From Burkholderia pseudomultivorans (GTDB lineage: Bacteria > Pseudomonadota > Gammaproteobacteria > Burkholderiales > Burkholderiaceae), in assembly GCF_902499075.1 (NCBI RefSeq), contig NZ_CABVPP010000012.1, positions 1 through 64,000 on the forward strand: a stretch of 64,000 bases of DNA, given 5' to 3'. Below, in pieces: positions 46,542 through 54,705 of this stretch (its first letter is position 1; the number at the start of each line of letters is the position of its first letter). Position numbers and translations under genes: made by a program. The notes under the pieces were generated by a model, which searched no databases, was not told the DNA's origin, and saw only the letters and a list, made by a program, of their open reading frames with translations.

Positions 46542-47567
46542 ATGACGAAACAGATGAATTCATTTTCCGACTCATCGGCCAACATTGCTGTCATCGGCGC
46601 AGGAATCGCCGGGCTGGCCTGCGCACGCGTGCTCGCCGACGCCGGATATCACGTGACGGTGTACGAGAAAAGCCGCGGCGTGGGCGGACGAACGAGCACG
46701 CGCCGCACGGATGGCTGGCAGGCCGATCATGGCGCGCAGTATTTCACCGCGCGCCATCCGGCATTCGTCGCCGAAGTAGCGCGCTGGGTGGCCGGCGGCG
46801 CGGCCGCGCCGTGGGCCGCGCGCGTTGCTTCGATCGGTTCGCTCGGCCCGCGGGAACTGCTCGCGCCCGCTCAGCGATATGTCGGCGTGCCGGGCATGAC
46901 GGCTCCGGCGCGGTATCTGTCGGCGGGAATCGACACGATGCTCGAGACGACGATTATCGAGCTGACGCGCGACGCGCAGCGCTGGCGGCTGATCTCGGCC
47001 GAGCATGGTGCGCTCCGCATGCATCACGACGCCGTGATCGTCGCCGTGCCTCCACCGCAAGCCGTTGCGCTGCTGCGGCGCGCCGAGCCGGGTCTTGCGG
47101 TGATTGCGCAACGCACCGAGATGCGCCCGGCCTGGGCCGTGATGGCCCAGTACGGCCGCTTGCCCGATCCGGGTTTCGACGCCGCATTCGTCAATGTCGG
47201 CCCGCTCGGCTGGATCGCCCATGACACATCGAAGCCCGGGCGCTCCGGTTTTAGCACGTGGGTACTGCACGCGACCCCCGAGTGGAGTCAGGCTCATCTG
47301 GAAGCGCCGCCCGAGCAGATCACGCGCACGCTGCTGGACGTCTTTCGCGACATCGTGGGCGCTACCGCCAACTCCGCAACCGCCCATCGCTGGCGTTATG
47401 CCGAGCTGGCGCCGACGTCCATGACGGCGCCCGGCCGCCTTGCGTGGCGGGCGGGCCCGCGGATCGGGCTATGCGGCGACTGGCTGGGCGGCGGCAAGAT
47501 CGAAGGCGCATGGTTGAGCGGCGCCGGTCTCGGCCGCGCGGTCGCCGACACGCTGATCACGCACTGA
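46542..47567 (+). CDS. Renalase-like NAD(P)/FAD-dependent oxidoreductase
   Basis: The 341-residue flavoprotein has an FAD motif NIAVIGAGIAGLACARVLADAGYHVTVYEKSRGVGGR near 12. DGWQADHGAQYFTARHP near 57 and the C-terminal RIGLCGDWLGGGKIEGAWLSG, which binds the flavin, complete the fold. It belongs to the renalase/COG3380 group of small amine-oxidase-like enzymes, whose bacterial members re-oxidise miscoupled nicotinamide dimers or have unknown roles. It is divergent from the SDR gene and convergent with the cryptochrome. Starts at 46542 or 46554 are both possible. Confidence 0.86.
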   Translation: MTKQMNSFSDSSANIAVIGAGIAGLACARVLADAGYHVTVYEKSRGVGGRTSTRRTDGWQADHGAQYFTARHPAFVAEVARWVAGGAAAPWAARVASIGSLGPRELLAPAQRYVGVPGMTAPARYLSAGIDTMLETTIIELTRDAQRWRLISAEHGALRMHHDAVIVAVPPPQAVALLRRAEPGLAVIAQRTEMRPAWAVMAQYGRLPDPGFDAAFVNVGPLGWIAHDTSKPGRSGFSTWVLHATPEWSQAHLEAPPEQITRTLLDVFRDIVGATANSATAHRWRYAELAPTSMTAPGRLAWRAGPRIGLCGDWLGGGKIEGAWLSGAGLGRAVADTLITH

Positions 47568-47673
47568 ACGTGTGCGCCTCATGACGGCGCGCCGGGCGCG
47601 CCTTCGCTTGCCGGAGAAAGCCCCAGCGCTCGCGGGCAGCCTTGCCGTTCGGGAAACCCGAACGCACGGCGGT

Positions 47674-47729
47674 CGGCGCTCGGCGCTCGGCGCTCGGCGC
47701 TCGGCGCTCGGCGCTCGGCGCTCGGCGCT
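47674..47729 (+). repeat. Eight tandem copies of the heptamer CGGCGCT
   Basis: Eight perfect, uninterrupted 7-bp units are followed by a partial ninth (CGGCG). They lie in the 291-bp gap between the convergent flavoprotein and cryptochrome genes. A GC-rich inverted repeat, GGCGCGCC followed by GGGCGCGCC, lies at about 47583-47601 just after the flavoprotein stop and could act in termination. A perfect short repeat of this sort is likely to vary in number between strains. Confidence 0.9.
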
Positions 47730-47858
47730 CGGCGGCCGGCAGAATTGCACGAGCGCGCGGGGACGCAAACCATTCGCGAGCCAAAACGGATCGCGCACTC
47801 GCAACGCATCACCATCGCATCCGCCGCTCTCAACGGCATCGGCCGAATACGCGAGGAC

Positions 47859-49388
47859 CTACAGCGACTCGATATTCCGCACGATGCCATCCGCCTGCAT
47901 CCGAATCGCGTCGAGTGCGTCGGCATCGAAACGTGCGAGCTGCCGATAGACCATCGCAAGCCGATGGTTGTGTTGCAGGGCGTCGCGGTTCCGGGCGAAA
48001 AAATCCCAGTACAACGCGTTGAACGGGCACGCACGCGCACCGGTTCGGGCATTGCGGTCGTACGCACAGCCCTTGCAGTAATTGCTCATCCGATGAATGT
48101 ACGCGGCGCTGGAAACGTAGGGTTTGCTTGCCATCGCGCCGCCGTCCGCGTATTGGCTCATGCCGAGCGTATTCGGCATCTCGACCCATTCGAATGCGTC
48201 GATATAGACGCCGAGATACCACTCGTGCACCGCGTGCGCATCCAGCCCGGCTAGCAGCGCAAAGTTGCCGATCACCATCAACCGCTGGATATGGTGCGCA
48301 TGCGCGTCTTCGAGCGACTGCCGCAACGCATGCGCCATGCAGCCCATTCGCGTGCGCCCGTTCCAGAACCACTGCGGCAACGGACGGCGATGACCGAACG
48401 CATTGCTCGTTTCATAGCCTGGCATGCGCGCCCAGTACACTCCGCGCACGAACTCGCGCCAGCCCAGGATCTGCCGGATGAACCCTTCGACCGCGGCAAG
48501 CGGCGCCGCACCGGTCCGATACGCATGCTCGGCGCGCGCGACGACTTCGCGCGGATTCAACATCTTCACATTGAGCGCAAACGACAGCATCGAGTGGAAC
48601 AGGCGCCGCGCACTTGTGTGCATCGCGTCCTGGAACTGCCCGAACGACGGCAGTGCGTGCTCGATAAATGCGTCGAGGCACGCGAGCGCCTCGACGCGAT
48701 CGACGGGCCAGCGGAAGTCGCCGGCCGACGGCTCGCCGAAGCTGCGCACGCCCGCTGCCACGATACGATCCCACAGCGGGCGATGATCGTGATGCGGCCG
48801 CCAGTCGCTTGGCTCAGCGGGTGTGCCGGACCACGCGTCGCGGTTTTCGGCGTCGTAGTTCCACTGCCCGCCTGCCGGCCGCCCTTCTCCGTCGAGCAAT
48901 ACGCGATGCCGCACGCGCATGCTTCGGTAAAAGCGATCCATGACCCACGCGCGACCCGTCCCGAGCACACGTCCCACCTCGTCGCGCGTCGTGTAGAAAT
49001 GTCCGGTATCGACCGCGCGAACCGGCACGCTGGCCACGGCCGCATACTCGCTCAGTTGCCGGTCGACGCGCCATTCGTCCGACAGCAGGTACTCGATGCG
49101 CGCGGCGCCGTGAAGCGCGGCAACACTGTCCAGGTTGGCCGGAATGGCCTGACGATTGAACTGATCGTCGATCTCGATGTAGTGCACGCGATGACCCGCG
49201 TCGCGCAACAGCGTCGCAAAGCGGCGCATCGCCGCAAAGATCGCAATCAGCTTCTGCGCGTGATGAAGCGTGTAGTCGGTCTCCTGCCGAACTTCCATCA
49301 GCACGTACAAGGTGTCGGCCCGGACATCGGCAAACCACGGATGAGTCCAGTCCAGCTGATCGCCGAGGACAAGCCTTAAAGTCTTCAT
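47859..49388 (-). CDS. Fe-S bacterial cryptochrome/photolyase (CryB/PhrB-like)
   Basis: The 509-residue protein starts with LRLVLGDQLDWTHPWF, typical of the deoxyribodipyrimidine photolyase-related (FeS-BCP) class. The FAD-binding region has WREFVRGVYWARMPGY near 335, and LMVIGNFALLAGLDAHAVHEWYLGVYIDAFEWVEMPN near 390. The cluster ligands are SNYCKGCAYD and ACPFNALYW near 450 plus an upstream Cys near residue 370. Members repair (6-4) photoproducts or act as blue-light receptors and hold FAD, a lumazine-type antenna and a [4Fe-4S] cluster. The start at 49388 has GGAG eight bases before it. It is divergent from the MerR-type regulator. Confidence 0.92.
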   Translation of the reverse strand: MKTLRLVLGDQLDWTHPWFADVRADTLYVLMEVRQETDYTLHHAQKLIAIFAAMRRFATLLRDAGHRVHYIEIDDQFNRQAIPANLDSVAALHGAARIEYLLSDEWRVDRQLSEYAAVASVPVRAVDTGHFYTTRDEVGRVLGTGRAWVMDRFYRSMRVRHRVLLDGEGRPAGGQWNYDAENRDAWSGTPAEPSDWRPHHDHRPLWDRIVAAGVRSFGEPSAGDFRWPVDRVEALACLDAFIEHALPSFGQFQDAMHTSARRLFHSMLSFALNVKMLNPREVVARAEHAYRTGAAPLAAVEGFIRQILGWREFVRGVYWARMPGYETSNAFGHRRPLPQWFWNGRTRMGCMAHALRQSLEDAHAHHIQRLMVIGNFALLAGLDAHAVHEWYLGVYIDAFEWVEMPNTLGMSQYADGGAMASKPYVSSAAYIHRMSNYCKGCAYDRNARTGARACPFNALYWDFFARNRDALQHNHRLAMVYRQLARFDADALDAIRMQADGIVRNIESL

Positions 49389-49645
49389 GGGACGCTCCGC
49401 CATGGATGTTCCGTTTCGGGGGCGGCCGGGATGGCCATATCGCTGGCGCGCGGGACGCCGCACGCGGTAATCCGTCGACGCATCAGCGCGTCGGCGCTGC
49501 GTGCGCGCCTTGCGCGCCGCGGCATCGCGCGCACCATGCTGCACCGGCAGTTGGGGCTCTGCCGCTTCACCGCACCGCGGCGGGGTGCAGCATTCCAGCC
49601 ACATCCCGCTTCGCGAAACACCTCCCGGACGACATTTCCGCACAT
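49389..49645. other. Divergent spacer between cryptochrome and merR genes
   Basis: About 340 bp separate the two divergent starts, most of it free of genes. The frames present are GC-rich shadows. The right end holds the merR promoter (49646-49689). No promoter of the shared type is present in the direction of the cryptochrome gene, so its control sequence was not recognised. Confidence 0.5.
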
Positions 49646-49689
49646 TGAATCGCCTTCCTGCTTCATATTTAATCCAGACTGCGTACAAT
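49646..49689 (+). promoter_or_regulatory. Promoter of the MerR-type regulator gene, shared architecture
   Basis: TGAATC (49646-49651), nine bases, CTTCAT (49661-49666), 17 bases, TACAAT (49684-49689). The ATG of merR follows 38 bp later behind AGGAG. The spacing of all three elements is identical to the HTH-less LitR-like promoter. This points to autoregulation and co-regulation within one regulon. Confidence 0.75.
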
Positions 49690-49726
49690 TCTGAGACAAC
49701 CTTCCGTCGACTTCAGGAGAACAACG

Positions 49727-50698
49727 ATGCCCCCTCGCAAGGATCGCGACACGCCTCACCGCTATCGCAGCGGGGAAGCCGCGCGCCTGGCGCGCATGCC
49801 AGCAGCCACGCTGAGGATCTGGGAGCGGCGCTACGGCGTGGTTGCGCCGCCCAAAACGCCATCCGGGCAACGGTTGTACTCTGACGACGACGTCCAGCGC
49901 ATTCGCCTGCTGAAGGCGCTCGTGAACCAGGGCCACGCGATCGGCACGATTGCCACGCTGAGCCGCGAGGAGCTCGAGGCGATGTCGCTCACGAGCACGC
50001 ACGGCCCCGCGCTGCCCGAAAAAGGCGTGAGCCTCGCGGTCGTCGGCGCGTTGCCGATCTCCGAATCGGCGATCGAGCGAATGGGCCTCCGGATCGACAT
50101 GCAGCTCGACTCGATTGACGACGCGAGCGAACACGCGGGTGAAACTGCGGATGCGCTGATCGCAACGACCACGTCGCTCCACGAAGATGTCGTGTCGCAG
50201 CTCGCGACCGCCGCGCAAAAGCTCAATGCGCAGGCCGTCGCCGTCGTTTATGCATTCGGCACCGCGGAGGCAATCGAGCTGGCGCGGCTGTCGGGGTTCG
50301 AGCTGTTCCGCTCGACGGAAGGTCAGACCAATCCTGCGTCCATCATCTCCAAACTGGCGCAAGCGGTCGTCAAGGCACGCCAGTCCAACGATGCCGATCG
50401 CGGGCTGTGGCTGCGCTCGCGGCGTCGCTTCGACGAGACGACGCTCGCGTCGCTCAGCGGCCTGTCCACCACCGTCAAGTGTGAGTGCCCGCGTCACTTG
50501 TCCGAACTGATCATGCAGCTCAGTGCGTTCGAGCGATACAGCGACGAATGCGTATCGCGCTCGCCCGCCGATGCGCTGCTGCACCGCCATCTCGGAGACG
50601 CGGCGAACCGGGCAGCCGAATTGCTCGAGACCGCACTTGCCGTGATCCTGCGCGAAGAGGGACTGGGCGGAACGACGCCGGACCTGAAAGCGCAGTAG
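49727..50698 (+). CDS. MerR-type regulator, class II LitR/CarH-like light regulator
   Basis: The 323-residue protein has an N-terminal MerR helix-turn-helix: YRSGEAARLARMPAATLRIWERRYGVVAPPKTPSGQRLY near 12, then DVQRIRLLKALVNQGHAIGTIATLS. A sensor-like domain (about 105-215) and a helical tail follow. The cobalamin-binding His motif of CarH/class I LitR is absent and the domain is shorter, as in the class II LitR proteins of Pseudomonas, which respond to light through a partner. Its location between cryptochrome, folE and photolyase genes supports a role in light response. AGGAGAACAACG before the ATG fixes the start. A frameshifted copy is at 63103. Confidence 0.85.
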   Translation: MPPRKDRDTPHRYRSGEAARLARMPAATLRIWERRYGVVAPPKTPSGQRLYSDDDVQRIRLLKALVNQGHAIGTIATLSREELEAMSLTSTHGPALPEKGVSLAVVGALPISESAIERMGLRIDMQLDSIDDASEHAGETADALIATTTSLHEDVVSQLATAAQKLNAQAVAVVYAFGTAEAIELARLSGFELFRSTEGQTNPASIISKLAQAVVKARQSNDADRGLWLRSRRRFDETTLASLSGLSTTVKCECPRHLSELIMQLSAFERYSDECVSRSPADALLHRHLGDAANRAAELLETALAVILREEGLGGTTPDLKAQ

Positions 50699-50877
50699 CG
50701 CACGCAGCTCCGCCCGCCAGGCCGGCCGCACGTTGCACGCGCCGGCCACGGCGTCGCGTGCGAGGTGCGAATGACGGGCGTGGCCGTGTCGCGGTTCGCT
50801 CATGGCCGACTGCCCGCCTGAACCGCAAGCCACCGTTGAGCAACGGGATGCACGTGCAGCGCACGCTGCCCCGTCGA

Positions 50878-51837
50878 TCACCGCAGCGACACGGCCGACC
50901 GCGCGGCCGCGCCCGATGCCGACACCAGCCCGCTCGCGGCTCCGGCGTGCGATGCCTGCGCGACGCGGCGTACAAACGCGGACAGATCGTCGAGCACCGG
51001 CGCTCTTCCGCGCAACGGCGCGCCCAGCACACCGACGATCGTCGCATGGCCGAGGTTCGCGTAACGCATGACCGCGACCGCGTCACCCGCGTTCTGCAAC
51101 GCGCGCGCAAAGCGGTACGTGTTGCCGGGCTCCACCACCATGTCGTTCTCCGCAACGGCGAGCCACATCGGCGGCTCGGCGCCCTCGATGAATCGGATCG
51201 GCTGGCTCGCCGCGCGCACTTCCGGCGGGAAGACCCGTTCGAGCATGGCATCGTGCAGCGGCAAGAAGTCATACGCGCCGGCCAGCCCGATCACGCCCGC
51301 AATGTCACGCTTGTGCATCTGCCGGGCAGCCAGATAGCGACCGTCGGTCGCAAGCAAGGCGGCTATCTGTGCGCCCGCCGAATGCCCCATCAGAATCAGG
51401 CGACGCGGATCGCCACCGAACGCGCTCGCGTGCGCGCGCGCCCACGCCACCGCTTGCGCGGCGTCGTCGACGAAACCGGGAAAGGTGGTCGCCGGATACG
51501 TGCGGTAGTCGGGCAGCACCGCAACGAAGCCCCTTGAGGCCAGGGCCTCGCCCACGAACAGATAGTCCTTGCGCTCACCGGACTGCCAGCTTCCGCCGTA
51601 AAAGAACACAACGACCGGGACGCCTGCATCCGAATCGGCCGGCCAGTCGTCCATGACTCGCGTCGGCACATACACGTCGAGCACGTGGCGCTCGCCGGAA
51701 CCGTACGGAATATCCGCGAACAGGCTGAACGTATATCGCGGCGACAACGCGTTCAGGAGCCGCGTCGGCCTGCACGCGGCGAGCAGGCCGACCGCGAGCA
51801 GGATCGTCAGCACGGCCAGTCCCACTTTGACGTTCAT
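50878..51837 (-). CDS. Alpha/beta-hydrolase lipoprotein (acetyl-esterase-like)
   Basis: The 319-residue protein begins with a lipoprotein signal (GLLAAC, Cys about 22). The hydrolase domain shows VVVFFYGGSWQSGERKDY near 75 (oxyanion loop), the nucleophile GHSAGAQ with Ser about 153, and MWLAVAENDMVVEPGNTYRFA near 232 (Asp). NLGHATIVGVL near 265 provides the His, so the triad is complete. Similarity is to carboxylesterase/BD-FAE-type enzymes; the natural ester is unknown. It is convergent with merR and divergent from DUF2878. A membrane-anchored esterase in a lipid-modification cluster might act on acyl esters, but that is only suggestion. Confidence 0.85.
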   Translation of the reverse strand: MNVKVGLAVLTILLAVGLLAACRPTRLLNALSPRYTFSLFADIPYGSGERHVLDVYVPTRVMDDWPADSDAGVPVVVFFYGGSWQSGERKDYLFVGEALASRGFVAVLPDYRTYPATTFPGFVDDAAQAVAWARAHASAFGGDPRRLILMGHSAGAQIAALLATDGRYLAARQMHKRDIAGVIGLAGAYDFLPLHDAMLERVFPPEVRAASQPIRFIEGAEPPMWLAVAENDMVVEPGNTYRFARALQNAGDAVAVMRYANLGHATIVGVLGAPLRGRAPVLDDLSAFVRRVAQASHAGAASGLVSASGAAARSAVSLR

Positions 51838-52352
51838 TCAAATCTCCGTAACGGAAGATTCCGGCCCCCACATGGCGCCTGACACGGGAGTTACGGACCG
51901 CGCGCACAAGCGGATGCATGCGGCGCGCGGCAGCGGGCAGCCGCCCTGGCGATGCTGCGATCGAATGCTCATCGTCGGCGTGCCGACCCGCTCGGGCCGC
52001 CGGCCGTCCGGACCCGCGGCGTGCGCGAATCCCGGCCAGTCGACTCCGAGCGCGTGCGGATCTTTTTTTCCCAATCGTGCATCCGGACGCAATGCGGCGT
52101 CGTAAGAGTAAAACGATACGAAAACCGATCCCGCATGCCGACAATCGCTCCCTGCAAAGCCATCATCCGCCAACGGAACCGCTCGTCTGACGATATCGGA
52201 GCCGTGTACGGTGGGCGCATTAGCTGCGACCGTTCCGCGGCGGCAACATCCGCGTGGCGGCCGGGCCGGTGTCGCTCGTTGTCGAGCGCGCCGGCACGCT
52301 TTGCCCGGCGCACGCGATGTGGCGCGTACGCCGTTACGCATCCCGCGCGATC
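51838..52352. other. 515-bp spacer between divergent esterase and DUF2878 genes
   Basis: No convincing coding or RNA gene was found. The overlapping frames are Arg/Ala-rich and resemble no known family. A short inverted repeat, TCCGTAACGGA, lies at 51844-51854 immediately upstream of the esterase start and might be an operator. The remaining part must contain the promoters of the two flanking genes. Confidence 0.45.
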
Positions 52353-52967
52353 ATGACAAGTGTCCGAAATCGAGCAACGCCGCGCACGCTCGCGCCGAGT
52401 GCTCGCACGTACGTTTATCTCGCGACGACCCAGATCGGATGGCTCCTGTGCGTGATGACGGCTGCATCGCACCGCGCCGCGTGGGGCGTCGCCTATGCGC
52501 TGACGGCAACGGCCGGCCACCTGCTGTTCGCCCGCCGGCCGTCGAGCGAAGCGCGCCTCGTCGTTACGGTGACGGTGACCGGATGGTTATGGGACAGCGC
52601 CGTTGCGCATTCCGGCCTGCTCGACTACCCGAACGGCGTGTTGCTCAACGGCACGGCGCCGTATTGGCTCGCAGCGCTGTGGGCGCTGTTCGCGATTCAG
52701 CTCAACACGCTGTTGCGCTGGCTCCGGGGGCGGCCGATCATTGCGGCGCTCGTCGGCGCATGCGCCGGTCCGGCGTCCTTTCGGGCGGGTGCGGCGCTCG
52801 GCGCCGTTCATTTCGACGCGCCGGCTGTGGCGCTCCTCGTGATCGCAACCGGCTGGGCGTGCATCTTGCCGGCCTCGGTCGCGCTCGGCAGCCATTGGGA
52901 CGGAATAACGCCCCGTTCTGCGACGATAGGCGGAAACGAAGGCATGCAGGACGGCCGCGCCCGATAA
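52353..52967 (+). CDS. DUF2878 membrane protein
   Basis: A 204-residue protein with five to six hydrophobic helices. The DUF2878 pattern is seen in TTQIGWLLCVMTAASHR near 27, GWLWDSAVAHSGLLDYPNG near 80, APYWLAALWALFAIQLNTLLRWL near 105 and PASVALGSHWDG near 175. No enzymatic motif is visible. Members occur next to photolyase, Cfa and DUF3429 genes, as here. The start at 52353 (MTSVRNR) was chosen because longer versions add a non-hydrophobic, Arg-rich lead. The CPD photolyase gene follows after 91 bp on the same strand and may be co-transcribed. Confidence 0.8.
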   Translation: MTSVRNRATPRTLAPSARTYVYLATTQIGWLLCVMTAASHRAAWGVAYALTATAGHLLFARRPSSEARLVVTVTVTGWLWDSAVAHSGLLDYPNGVLLNGTAPYWLAALWALFAIQLNTLLRWLRGRPIIAALVGACAGPASFRAGAALGAVHFDAPAVALLVIATGWACILPASVALGSHWDGITPRSATIGGNEGMQDGRAR

Positions 52968-53058
52968 CCGTGTCGAATGAATCGAATCGCAAGCATTTCG
53001 TGCCCGCGCCGCCTGCGGTCACCCTCACGTCCCTCTTGCCACCTCTCACGTAACCCAC

Positions 53059-54576
53059 ATGACAAGCTCCGAATTGCCGTATGAATCCCGCCCCGTCGTC
53101 GTATGGTTTCGCGACGACCAGCGGCTCGGCGACAATCCCGCACTGTGTCACGCGGTCGCCAGCGGCCATCCCGTCGTCTGCGTGTACGTGCACGACCCCG
53201 CCCCGTCGATTCGCCGCCCGATGGGCGGTGCGCAACGGTGGTGGCTGCACGAATCGCTGGGCAAACTCGATGACGCGCTTTCCGCGCTAGGCGGCTCGCT
53301 GATCGTGTTGCGCGGCGACGAACATGAAGCCATCCGCGACTTCGCGGTCGGGATCGGGGCCGCCAAGGTTGTATGGAATCGTCGTTACTCGAAAGCGCAC
53401 ACCGGAACGGACGCGTCGATCAAACAGGACCTGGTCGGCCGCGGAATCGCTGTATCGACCTTCAATGGCCATCTGCTGCACGAGCCGTGGACGGTGCTGA
53501 CGCGCGAAGGATTGCCGTACCAGGTATTCAGTGCGTACTGGAGAGCCGCATGTCGCGATGATCTTTCCCCGCCGCCGCCGCTGCCGGCACCGTCGCGGAT
53601 TGCGTTTTTTCCGGTTCCGCACAACGTCACGCCGCATGTTTGCACGCTTCGCGCGCTCGGGCTCCAGCCGACGGCGCCCGACTGGGCGAGCGGCCTGCGT
53701 CTGACCTGGCGCTGCGGCGAGGAAGCCGCCCGGCAGCGACTGGACGCGTTCCTGGAGCACTCGCTGCGCGACTATGCCGACATGCGCGATTTGCCGGCCG
53801 CGCATGCGACCAGCAGGCTCTCGCCGTATCTTCGCTTCGGCAACATATCGGTTCGGCAGGTGTGGTATGCGGCATCGTCGGCGGCAAGCGCGATGCAACG
53901 CACACGCAAGGCGGATCTTGGCGATCCGCAAAGCGGGCCGTTGAACAAATTCCTCAGCGAAATCGGCTGGCGGGAATTTTCGTATCACTTGCTCTATCAT
54001 TTCCCGCCGCTGCATCAGGTCAATTTCCGCCGACAGTTCGACTCCATGCCGTGGCGCGACGATCCGAACGCACTGCGCAAATGGCAAACCGGGCACACCG
54101 GATACCCGCTTGTCGACGCCGGCATGCGCGAGTTGTGGCACACCGGCTGGATGCACAATCGCGTGCGCATGGTCGTGGCGTCATTTCTTTCGAAGCATTT
54201 GCTGATCGACTGGCGCGAAGGCGAAGCATGGTTCTGGGACACGCTGGTCGACGCGGATGAGGCCAGCAATCCCGCGAGCTGGCAGTGGGTTTCGGGAAGC
54301 GGCGCCGACGCAGCACCGTATTTCCGGATTTTCAACCCTGTTCTTCAGGGGCAAAAATTCGATCCGCAAGGCGAATACACGCGTCACTGGGTGCCGGAAC
54401 TGTCGAAGATGTCGGCAGAGAAAATTCATGCGCCGTGGACCGCGTCGGCAGAACAGCTGCACGATGCGTGCGTGAGCCTCGGTCGGACTTATCCGTTTCC
54501 TATCGTGGATCACCAGGCCGCGCGCACGCGTGCGCTTGAATCCGTTAAGCGCGTCGATTCGCAGAAGAATGCGTAG
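53059..54576 (+). CDS. phrB: Deoxyribodipyrimidine (CPD) photolyase, class I
   Basis: The 505-residue flavoenzyme repairs cyclobutane pyrimidine dimers using blue light. It has the N-terminal antenna domain (VVVWFRDDQRLGDNPAL near 12) and the FAD domain with SRLSPYLRFGNISVRQVW near 250. FLSEIGWREFSYHLLYHFP follows near 297, TGYPLVDAGMRELWHTGWMHNRVRMVVASFLSKHLLIDWREGEAWF lies near 350, and NPASWQWVSGSGADAAPYFRIFNP with the photolyase Trp/Asn contacts lies near 400. Length and motifs are standard. It is distinct from the Fe-S photolyase at 47859, so the cell has both repair types. A TGAATC site lies 81 bp upstream but lacks the shared promoter geometry. Confidence 0.94.
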   Translation: MTSSELPYESRPVVVWFRDDQRLGDNPALCHAVASGHPVVCVYVHDPAPSIRRPMGGAQRWWLHESLGKLDDALSALGGSLIVLRGDEHEAIRDFAVGIGAAKVVWNRRYSKAHTGTDASIKQDLVGRGIAVSTFNGHLLHEPWTVLTREGLPYQVFSAYWRAACRDDLSPPPPLPAPSRIAFFPVPHNVTPHVCTLRALGLQPTAPDWASGLRLTWRCGEEAARQRLDAFLEHSLRDYADMRDLPAAHATSRLSPYLRFGNISVRQVWYAASSAASAMQRTRKADLGDPQSGPLNKFLSEIGWREFSYHLLYHFPPLHQVNFRRQFDSMPWRDDPNALRKWQTGHTGYPLVDAGMRELWHTGWMHNRVRMVVASFLSKHLLIDWREGEAWFWDTLVDADEASNPASWQWVSGSGADAAPYFRIFNPVLQGQKFDPQGEYTRHWVPELSKMSAEKIHAPWTASAEQLHDACVSLGRTYPFPIVDHQAARTRALESVKRVDSQKNA

Positions 54577-54705
54577 CGGGAAGCTGGCCGCTCAACAGGA
54601 TTCGGGAGCGGCGTCGGCGTGATGTGGAGCAGCCGAGACTCGAAGATTGGCCCGCGACACGAAGCATGGCTCGTCGCCCGCACGTGCGGGCGACGATGTG
54701 CACCG

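Noticed and set aside
47674-47740. Possible CRISPR or other array
   Set aside because: The units are 7 bp without spacers, and no cas gene is near. It is a simple tandem repeat.
52978-53058. Shared-type promoter before the CPD photolyase gene
   Set aside because: TGAATC is present but neither CTTCAY nor TANAAT occurs at the expected distances, so only a half-site can be claimed.
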